A stretch of 18,718 nucleotides of DNA, from assembly GCA_902478455.1 (NCBI GenBank), contig CABSLJ010000026.1:1-18718 (forward strand), in the 5' to 3' direction. Below are positions 12,708 to 18,718 of this stretch, one piece after another. The DNA comes from an uncultured Oscillospiraceae bacterium. GTDB lineage: Bacteria; Bacillota; Clostridia; Oscillospirales; Acutalibacteraceae. The stretch's first letter is position 1, and each line of letters opens with the position of its first letter. Under the pieces are notes generated by a model, which had not been told where the DNA came from, did not search any database, and worked only from the letters and a program-made list of their open reading frames with translations. The position numbers and the translations under genes were made by a program.

Positions 12708-14753
12708 ATGGCATCGTTGTTTGAAACCGATATTGAGAGCTTAAAAGGCGTCGGCCCCAAACGCGCCAAGCTGTTTCGCAAGCTTGGCGCCGGCACGGTC
12801 GGCGCTTTGCTGTGTTTCTATCCACGCGCCTACGAGGACTGGAGCCACCCCTATTCCATCGCCGCAGCCCCCTTCGGGGAGGTGTGTTGTGTGCGCGCGG
12901 CCGTCGCCTCGCGGGTCAGCGAGCACCGCATCCGCAAGGGGATGACCCTTTACAAGCTGCGCGCCTGCGATGGTCTGAGCGTGCTGCACATCACCTTTTT
13001 CAACAACCGGTTCGCCGCCGACCGCATGAAAGAGGGGGAAGAATTCCTGTTTTACGGCCGTGTGGGCGGCGCCTTCACCAAGCGGGAAATGCTCTCCCCT
13101 ACCTTTCAGCCCGCGCTGTCCGCCGCTTCTGTTCACCCGGTCTACCGTCAGACCGAGGGCCTCTCCTCCCGGCAGATTGAAGCCGCCGTCCGGCAGGCGG
13201 CCGCCCTGCTGCCCGAGACGGTCGGCGATCCCATCCCGGAAAGCTGCCGCAGGCAGTACGGGCTGTGCGGACTCCGCGAGGCGCTTCTCAACATCCATTT
13301 TCCGGACGACCCCGCGCTTCTGGAGGCCGCCAAAAGGCGTCTGGTTTTTGAGGAGTTACTGACCCTGCAGCTCGGCATGATGCGCCTGAAGGGCCGCAGG
13401 CGGTGCGAAAACACCTGCCGCCTGAGAGAGGACCACTCGGCCGATTTCTTTTCCCTGCTTCCCTTCTCTCCCACCGGCGCGCAGCGCCGCGCCGTGCGGG
13501 AGGGCATTGCCGATATGCGCGGCTGCACGCCGATGAACCGGCTGGTGCAGGGGGACGTCGGCTCGGGCAAAACGGCGGTCGCCGCCGCGCTGTGCTACAG
13601 CGCCGCCAGGGAGGGCATGCAGTGTGCCCTGATGGCCCCGACGGAAATCCTCGCCGAGCAGCACTATCATTCCATGGAAGCCCTGTTTGCGCCCGCCGGG
13701 CTGCGGGTGGGGCTGCTGACCGGTTCCATCCCCGCCGCCGCCCGCCGCGCCCTGCTTTCCCGGCTGGAGGCCGGAGAAATCGATCTGCTGGTCGGCACGC
13801 ACGCGCTGCTTTCGGAGGGGGTAAGCTTTGCCCGGCTGGGACTGGTCGTCACCGACGAGCAGCACCGCTTCGGCGTGCAGCAGCGCGCCGCCCTCGCCTC
13901 CAAGGGGGATCATCCGCATCTGCTGGTGATGTCGGCCACGCCCATCCCCCGCACCCTCGCCCTCATCATTTACGGCGACCTGGACGTTTCGATGCTCGAC
14001 GAGCTGCCGCCCGGACGGCAGAAAATAGCCACCTACCACATCGGCTCAGACAAACGGGAGCGCGCCTTCGCCTTCTTAAAAAAGCACCTTGACGAGGGCC
14101 GCCAGGGCTACATCGTCTGTCCTCTTGTCAGCGAGAACGAGCAGGAAAACATGGCCTCGGCCGAGGAATACGCCGACCGCCTTCGCAGCGGGGCGCTCAA
14201 GGGGTACCGCATCGGCCTGCTGCACGGAAGGATGAAGCCCAGGGAGAAGGAAGCCGTCATGCGCGCCTTTGCAGGGGGCGATATTCAGCTGCTCGTCTCG
14301 ACTACTGTGATCGAGGTGGGCATCGACGTACCGAACGCCGTGATCATGATGATTGAAAACGCCGAACGCTTCGGCCTTTCGCAGCTGCACCAGCTGCGCG
14401 GCCGCGTCGGCCGCGGAAAACATCCCTCCTACTGCATCCTCCTCTCCGACGCGCAGAATGAGGAGGCGGTCGCCCGCCTGAAAATCATGTGCGCGACGAA
14501 TGACGGCTTCCGCATCGCCGACGAAGACCTGAAGCTGCGCGGACCGGGCGACTTTTTCGGCGCGCGCCAGCATGGTCTGCCCGACCTGAAGATTGCCGAC
14601 ATGATGGGCGATTCCCTCCTGCTGGAGCAGGCCCAATCAGCCGCCCGGGAGATTGTGCAGGGCGATCCCCAGCTGGACGCGCCCGAGCACCGCATGCTGC
14701 GCGCCCAGGTTGCCCGGCTGTTCCAAAGCGTGGGGGAAGAAGGGCTGAATTGA
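12708..14753 (+). CDS. recG: ATP-dependent DNA helicase RecG
   Basis: 681 aa, typical. RecG reverses stalled replication forks and moves branched DNA. The N-terminal wedge/OB region (about 1-230) starts with a helix-hairpin-helix-like ESLKGVGPKRAKLFRKLG. The helicase core has GDVGSGKT (Walker A) at 282-289, DEQH (motif II) at 383-386, SATPIPRT (motif III), STTVIEVGIDVPNA (motif V) and QLRGRVGRG (motif VI) near 562-570. The C-terminal part has LRGPGDFFGARQHGLPDL, a RecG hallmark. A GGAGGGAG site sits 5-6 nt before the ATG. It lies downstream of fakA, as in several Firmicutes. Confidence 0.98.
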   Translation: MASLFETDIESLKGVGPKRAKLFRKLGAGTVGALLCFYPRAYEDWSHPYSIAAAPFGEVCCVRAAVASRVSEHRIRKGMTLYKLRACDGLSVLHITFFNNRFAADRMKEGEEFLFYGRVGGAFTKREMLSPTFQPALSAASVHPVYRQTEGLSSRQIEAAVRQAAALLPETVGDPIPESCRRQYGLCGLREALLNIHFPDDPALLEAAKRRLVFEELLTLQLGMMRLKGRRRCENTCRLREDHSADFFSLLPFSPTGAQRRAVREGIADMRGCTPMNRLVQGDVGSGKTAVAAALCYSAAREGMQCALMAPTEILAEQHYHSMEALFAPAGLRVGLLTGSIPAAARRALLSRLEAGEIDLLVGTHALLSEGVSFARLGLVVTDEQHRFGVQQRAALASKGDHPHLLVMSATPIPRTLALIIYGDLDVSMLDELPPGRQKIATYHIGSDKRERAFAFLKKHLDEGRQGYIVCPLVSENEQENMASAEEYADRLRSGALKGYRIGLLHGRMKPREKEAVMRAFAGGDIQLLVSTTVIEVGIDVPNAVIMMIENAERFGLSQLHQLRGRVGRGKHPSYCILLSDAQNEEAVARLKIMCATNDGFRIADEDLKLRGPGDFFGARQHGLPDLKIADMMGDSLLLEQAQSAAREIVQGDPQLDAPEHRMLRAQVARLFQSVGEEGLN

Positions 14754-14804
14754 AGTCCCCTGAAAACGCACATCGTATGACGCATTTTCCCGGCCTGCAA
14801 GTAG

Positions 14805-14832
14805 GGGCGCACACTGTGCGCCCGCTTTTTTT
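14805..14832 (+). terminator. Intrinsic terminator of recG
   Basis: GGGCGCAC (14805-14812) and GTGCGCCC (14816-14823) around ACT, then GC and seven T. The segment starting GTAGGGGCGC resembles short palindromic repeats common in clostridial genomes, so it may also be a dispersed element. Confidence 0.87.
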
Positions 14833-14851
14833 GCATGCCCGCGGAACGGCG

Positions 14852-16870
14852 TTATTCCGCGCGCCCGCCTGATTTGATCATCCCCTTGCAGCTGAAATAG
14901 GTGAAGAGGAAATAGCCGCCATAGATGGCCAGAAGGAAAAGGCCGGAAAAAATCGTCCCGCGGAGGACGGCGGCGCTGTCGAACATATTCAGTGAGCGGT
15001 TGAAAGCGGCGATGCCCACAATCGAATGGACGATGGCCAGGCTCAGCGGCAGGAAGAAGGAGAGGAAAATCTGCATCAGAATGGAGCGGTTCATCATCCG
15101 GTTTTCCACGCCGAGCTTTCGCAGCAGACGGTAGCGGCCGATGTTGTCGCTCATCTCGGAAAGCTGTTGTAAGGCGAGTACCGCCGCGCTGGCGATGAGG
15201 AAGATCACGCCGAGATAGATGCTGACAAAGAGCAGTGAGGCCTTGAGTCCCATGACGGCCTGATACACCAGCGTCCGGCTGGCAAACTCGATGTCCGGCC
15301 CCGCCTGCCCGACCCCGTTTTCCATAAGCTCCTCCACCAGAGAGATGAGCTTCTGGTCGGTCTCGTCCGGGTCGCCGCTGTAATTGGCGGAGAGGGCGGT
15401 CATCACGGGCTTTAGGCTCACGGCGGCTTCGTCGGGCAGGATGTAGTAAACCGGGGCCCCCGAACCGAAGCTCGTCTCCAGCGCCGTCGTCAGCGAGGAG
15501 GACATCGCGGGGGTATAGCGCCGGCCGCCGAGCTCAAAGACGGCGCCGTCGGCCAGGAGGGCGTCCACAATCGCGCGGCGGTTCTCCATGACGCTCACAA
15601 CGGCGTACTGGTCCTGCGCAAGGCTTAATTCAGGCGCTCCCTGCATACGGGCCAGCGCGTTGTAGTCGGAAAGCCGGAGCGCGTCTATGGTCACATACCG
15701 GTAAATTTCCAGGCTGCTGTCCGGCTGCGCGTCCTCATAGGGCTTCAAGGCGTCGTAAAGGGAGACGCCGGTCTCCCAGGTCTTGTATTCATACGATTCG
15801 CGGAAGAGCTCGTCACGCGGGATGGCGAGTTCGTCGAGCGTGTCGCCGATGTCGAGGTGTTCGGGGTCGTCGTAGCTGAGGAAAGTCGCATCATAGGGAA
15901 TGAGACCGGAGGTCATCTGCTGCATGGAATTGTTGTAGCTCGTGGTGACCGAAAGGACGCCGATGGTCATCAGAAGCATCAGACAGATGACCGTCATGGA
16001 AAGATAGGTCGTGTTGATCTTGCTGTTAAACTGGCGCAGTACAAACATATTGAGATTTTTCAGGTAAAGCCGCCGGTTGCTCTGCACCACCCGCAGCAAA
16101 AAGCCGGAAAGGGAGAGGAAAAAAAGCAGCGTGCCCAGGATGCCCAGCGCGATGGTGATGCCGAATTCCCGGTCCAGATTCATAACGCCCATGCGGAGAA
16201 TGCGCTCATATGCGACGGCGAGGACGCCTACTGAGACAAGGAAAAGCAGCACCGACAGCCACAGCTTTTTGATTTTGAGCTCCTCGTTTTTCCGCTCGGC
16301 GTTTAACAGATCGATCAGCTTGCGGCGCGAGATGGAAAAGGAATTGAACAGCATGACCACCAGGAAGATGATGCCGAAATACAGCAGAGATTTCAGGCAG
16401 GCGTCCATGGAAAAAACCATGCGAAACTGCTTGATCTGCACGGCGAACATGCTGGCCGTGACGACCGCCAGCCCCTGAGAGAGCAGCACGCCGATGAGCA
16501 GGCCGGCAAAAAGAGAAAACGCGCCGATGATGAGCGTCTCCAGCAGCAGCACGGCGGAAATTTTTCCTTTGGGCATGCCGAGGGTCATGTAGATGCCCAG
16601 CTCCTTTTTTCGGCGGCGGATCATGAATTTGTTGGCGTAAAGGATCAGAAAGGCGAGGATAAAGGAGACGAACACCGAAGTCATGTTGATCAGCTGGACG
16701 ATGACCAGCATCGTCTCCGACTGCGAGGCATTCAAATCGAGCATGGCCTGCTGCGATTCCACCGAGTTGAAAACATAGAAGATGCACACGCCCAGGGTCA
16801 GCGTCATGAAATAGACGGCGTAATCCCGGAGGCTTTTGCGCACGTTTTGGAAGGCGAGCTTACAGAACAT
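14852..16870 (-). CDS. Bce-type ABC transporter permease (FtsX-like)
   Basis: 672 aa. Such permeases pair with an ATPase to sense and resist cell-wall antimicrobials such as bacitracin or lantibiotics. The first membrane helix is about 17-36, with two to four at about 55-79, 107-130 and 160-178, then 203-220, 236-258 and 288-310. A large extracellular domain (about 311-525) separates helix 7 from the last three, the Bce/Vra signature. The FtsX motif region RRRKKELGIYMTLGMPKGKI is clear. ATG at 16870 is preferred: GGGAGGTGA lies 8 nt upstream; the GTG four codons earlier would sit on that site. It overlaps the ATPase gene by 11 nt, suggesting translational coupling. No bceRS-like two-component genes are in the window. 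The drug recognised cannot be predicted. Confidence 0.93.
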   Translation of the reverse strand: MFCKLAFQNVRKSLRDYAVYFMTLTLGVCIFYVFNSVESQQAMLDLNASQSETMLVIVQLINMTSVFVSFILAFLILYANKFMIRRRKKELGIYMTLGMPKGKISAVLLLETLIIGAFSLFAGLLIGVLLSQGLAVVTASMFAVQIKQFRMVFSMDACLKSLLYFGIIFLVVMLFNSFSISRRKLIDLLNAERKNEELKIKKLWLSVLLFLVSVGVLAVAYERILRMGVMNLDREFGITIALGILGTLLFFLSLSGFLLRVVQSNRRLYLKNLNMFVLRQFNSKINTTYLSMTVICLMLLMTIGVLSVTTSYNNSMQQMTSGLIPYDATFLSYDDPEHLDIGDTLDELAIPRDELFRESYEYKTWETGVSLYDALKPYEDAQPDSSLEIYRYVTIDALRLSDYNALARMQGAPELSLAQDQYAVVSVMENRRAIVDALLADGAVFELGGRRYTPAMSSSLTTALETSFGSGAPVYYILPDEAAVSLKPVMTALSANYSGDPDETDQKLISLVEELMENGVGQAGPDIEFASRTLVYQAVMGLKASLLFVSIYLGVIFLIASAAVLALQQLSEMSDNIGRYRLLRKLGVENRMMNRSILMQIFLSFFLPLSLAIVHSIVGIAAFNRSLNMFDSAAVLRGTIFSGLFLLAIYGGYFLFTYFSCKGMIKSGGRAE

Positions 16871-17627
16871 GGTTGTTGTCACCTCCCAAGAGGGTAACGA
16901 CCTCGATGATCCGGCTGAAAAATTCCTTTCGGCTGTCCGCGCCGCGCGTAAGCTCGCTGAAAATTCTGCCGTCCTTGATGAAGAGGATGCGCTTGCAGTA
17001 GCTGGCGGCGAAGGCGTCGTGCGTGACCATCAGGATGGTCGCGCCCAGCATGGTGTTGAGGGTCTCAAAGCTCTCCAGCAGCATGCGGGAGGATTTGGAA
17101 TCGAGCGCGCCGGTGGGCTCGTCGGCCAGGACGAGGGCGGGGCGGGTGACGATGGCGCGGGCGCTGGCCACCCGCTGTTTCTGCCCGCCGGACATCTGAT
17201 AAGGGTATTTTTTAAGCACATCGGTAATTTCGAGCTTTTCGGCGATGTCGCGCACCCGCTCATCGATTTCTCTGGAAGGGCGCTTTTGGATGGTCAGCGC
17301 CAGGGCGATGTTCTCATAGGCGGTCAAGGTATCGAGCAGATTGAAATCCTGGAAAATAAAACCCAGCTCCTCCCGGCGGAAGCGGGCGAGCTTCTTTGAA
17401 TTCAGTTCGGTGATGTCCTGTCCGCCGATGAAGATATGCCCTGCCGTGACGGTATCTATGGTCGAAATGCAGTTGAGCAGGGTCGTCTTTCCACTGCCGG
17501 AAGCGCCCATGATTCCCATGTACTCCCCCTGCTCCACGTCAAAGCTGATGTTGTCCACGGCTTTGGTCAGATTCCACCGTCCGCCGTAGTACTTTTCCAC
17601 GTTTTGCGCGCTTAAGATGGTACTCAT
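16860..17627 (-). CDS. Bce-type ABC transporter ATP-binding protein
   Basis: 255 aa. It powers the adjacent permease. Walker A GASGSGKT is at 41-48, the Q-loop Gln at 93 (IFQDFN), the signature MSGGQKQR at 145-152, Walker B LVLADEP with catalytic Glu170, and the switch His203 in VTHD. The family-typical NLTKAVDNISFDVEQGE begins the nucleotide-binding fold. The ATG at 17627 follows AGGAGG (17635-17640). An upstream in-frame extension to 17792 would add 55 Arg-rich residues and overlap the promoter, so I reject it. It is first in a two-gene operon, controlled by the elements at 17763-17849. Confidence 0.96.
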   Translation of the reverse strand: MSTILSAQNVEKYYGGRWNLTKAVDNISFDVEQGEYMGIMGASGSGKTTLLNCISTIDTVTAGHIFIGGQDITELNSKKLARFRREELGFIFQDFNLLDTLTAYENIALALTIQKRPSREIDERVRDIAEKLEITDVLKKYPYQMSGGQKQRVASARAIVTRPALVLADEPTGALDSKSSRMLLESFETLNTMLGATILMVTHDAFAASYCKRILFIKDGRIFSELTRGADSRKEFFSRIIEVVTLLGGDNNHVL

Positions 17628-17762
17628 CGAGATTCCTCCTGTTTTGGGCTGCGCGGACCGCCTGCCGCCTTCTGATCGGGCGGCGTCCGGTCGGGCCCGG
17701 TGCATTTTTCCGGGGGAAGCGCTTTCCACTCTGCGAATGTCCGCTTTCCCTGAACCACGCTT

Positions 17763-17771
17763 AGTGTACCA
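17763..17771 (-). promoter_or_regulatory. Extended -10 promoter of the Bce-type operon
   Basis: Minus strand: TGG followed by TACACT (17763-17768). There is no good -35 at 16-18 nt spacing, which is GC-rich here, as expected for a promoter that needs an activator. The repeats at 17801-17849 sit just upstream of the -35 position. Confidence 0.5.
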
Positions 17772-17800
17772 CGTTGCGCGGGCCGCCGCCATCGTTTTGA

Positions 17801-17849
17801 CTTACACTTTTCTTACGGTTTTGTAAGGAAGGTATCTTTTTGCGGTAAG
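17801..17849. promoter_or_regulatory. 11-bp-phased GTAAG/CTTAC boxes, candidate response-regulator site
   Basis: CTTAC at 17801-17805 and 17812-17816, then GTAAG at 17823-17827 and 17845-17849. Start positions differ by 11, 11 and 22 bp, so all four words are on one face of the helix. OmpR-family response regulators, including those partnered with Bce systems, bind direct repeats about one helical turn apart upstream of -35. On the minus strand, two GTAAG words with a 6-nt gap face the ABC operon. Confidence 0.55.
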
Positions 17850-17858
17850 CTTTCGACG

Positions 17859-17886
17859 CCCGTCTGCCGGAATGCCGGAAGACGGG
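17859..17886. other. Strong hairpin in the divergent ABC/MFS gap
   Basis: CCCGTCT (17859-17865) and AGACGGG (17880-17886) pair; inside, CCGG-AATG-CCGG forms a second stem. Neither strand continues into a U-tract, so it is unlikely to be a terminator. It may be a palindromic repeat or a structured spacer. Confidence 0.4.
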
Positions 17887-17953
17887 TTCGGCAATCGGCG
17901 GTTTATCCGGCTTAAAGGACCAAAAAGCGGCCGATTTCTTCCGTTTTGTCCTC

Positions 17954-17982
17954 TTTACCCCCGCGCACGGATGTGTTATACT
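17954..17982 (+). promoter_or_regulatory. Promoter of the MFS transporter gene
   Basis: TTTACC (17954-17959), 17-nt spacer, TATACT (17977-17982) preceded by TGT, an extended -10. The start is near 17989. Confidence 0.7.
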
Positions 17983-18015
17983 CTTTCGGTACATCCGCCC
18001 GGAAAGGATAACGCC

Positions 18016-18718
18016 ATGTTTACCGCTCTTTTGATTTTAATTTATCTTTCCTTCATCAGTCTCGGCCTGCCGGATTCCCTGCTCGGTTCCGCCTGGCCCT
18101 CCATTCGTTTGGACTTTGACCTGCCTTCCTCCCTCGCAGGCGCGGTCTCCATGGTCCTCTCGGGAGGCACCATTGTGTCCAGCCTTCTGTGCACCCGCCT
18201 GCTCAAAAAGCTGGGAACCGGCGGGGTGACGGTGCTCAGCGTCGCACTGACGGCGGCTGCTCTGCTCGGCTATTCGGTCGCGCCGGGCGCTGTGTGGCTG
18301 TTCCTGCTCGCCGTTCCCCTGGGGCTTGGAGCCGGAGCGATTGATTCCGCGCTCAACAATTTCGTCGCTTTGCACTACAGAGCGATCCATATGAGCTGGC
18401 TGCACTGCTTTTGGGGCGTCGGCGCTACGCTGGGACCCGTGCTGCTTTCGGTTTGTCTCGCCGGCGGGGACGACTGGCGGCAGGGGTACCGCGCCATCGG
18501 TCTGATCCAGGCGGCGCTTGCCGTGTTGCTTGCCGCCACCCTTCCGCTGTGGAAAAGAGCCGAGGGCTCAGATGCGGCCGCCGGTGAGGAGCAGGCGCGT
18601 TCCTATCCCATCCGGGAGCTGCTGCGCGTCCGGGGAGCCGTGCCGGTCCTGCTTTCCTTCTTCTGCTACTGCGCCATTGAATCGGTCACCGGGCTATGGA
18701 GCGGCAGCTATCTGGTGA
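18016..18718 (+). CDS. Major facilitator superfamily transporter, 3' end cut by window edge
   Basis: Open from ATG 18016 to the window end, 234 codons without a stop; family members are about 380-400 aa, so about 40% is missing. The N-terminus FTALLILIYLSFISLGLPDS begins helix 1, and the sequence GLPDSLLGSAWPSI is typical of a Firmicute MFS branch. Helices follow at about 37-57, 69-87 and 91-112; the cytoplasmic motif RLLKKLG is present, as is the family segment MSWLHCFWGVGATLGP in helix 5. A cytoplasmic loop (about 175-198) precedes the second half. AAAGGAT lies 6-7 nt upstream of the ATG. The substrate, sugar or drug, cannot be told. It is divergent from the ABC operon. Confidence 0.85.
   Translation, partial: MFTALLILIYLSFISLGLPDSLLGSAWPSIRLDFDLPSSLAGAVSMVLSGGTIVSSLLCTRLLKKLGTGGVTVLSVALTAAALLGYSVAPGAVWLFLLAVPLGLGAGAIDSALNNFVALHYRAIHMSWLHCFWGVGATLGPVLLSVCLAGGDDWRQGYRAIGLIQAALAVLLAATLPLWKRAEGSDAAAGEEQARSYPIRELLRVRGAVPVLLSFFCYCAIESVTGLWSGSYLV

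Noticed and set aside
10874..12796. 640-codon open frame antisense to fakA
   Set aside because: Shadow of GC-rich coding; composition rich in Gly, Asp and His with no domain, no ribosome site.
17628..17792. N-terminal extension of the ABC ATPase
   Set aside because: Arg-rich, overlaps the promoter; the ATG at 17627 has AGGAGG upstream and matches the family start.

Overview
The window looks like a chromosomal segment of a GC-rich, spore-forming Firmicute of the class Clostridia (Oscillospiraceae/Ruminococcaceae-like). Supporting signs are a spoVS gene, the Firmicute gene order rny-ymdB-spoVS, a fakA-recG neighbourhood, a T-box leader on thrS, a Bce-type ABC transporter, strong AGGAGG ribosome sites, two TTG starts, and GC-rich codon third positions beside AT-rich promoters. 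Species cannot be named from the sequence. I see no rRNA, CRISPR array, insertion sequence or integrase.

Layout. 1-240: two tRNA genes on the minus strand (Thr-UGU, then Tyr-GUA cut by the window edge) behind a near-consensus promoter. 240-1590: a leader with an imperfect direct repeat, then a GH25 lysozyme with two LysM domains and no signal peptide. 1590-2550: a mostly non-coding stretch holding one small minus-strand ORF and, at about 2341-2504, an orphan plus-strand transcription unit. That unit has a promoter, folded RNA, a pyrimidine-rich anti-Shine-Dalgarno-like segment and a strong terminator, but no convincing protein. It is the best candidate here for something undescribed. 2557-4871: a LysR regulator divergent from a protein resembling coenzyme F420-0:L-glutamate ligase. 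5015-7422: threonyl-tRNA synthetase behind a T-box riboswitch. 7437-10563: rny, ymdB and spoVS. 10726-14832: fakA (fatty acid kinase) and recG. 14852-17627: a Bce-type ABC permease and ATPase with translational overlap, preceded by 11-bp-phased GTAAG/CTTAC repeats. 18016-end: the first 234 codons of a major facilitator transporter.

How it fits together. Most genes are housekeeping: tRNA and tRNA charging (tRNAs, thrS), mRNA turnover and its modulation (rny, ymdB), sporulation (spoVS), use of exogenous fatty acids (fakA) and DNA repair (recG). The accessory parts are the lysozyme, the LysR/F420-ligase-like pair and the Bce-type transporter. Nearly every unit has its own intrinsic terminator, so operons are short. 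The Bce-type transporter has no two-component system beside it in this window, yet its upstream region carries repeats of the kind OmpR-family response regulators bind, so its regulator would have to be encoded elsewhere.
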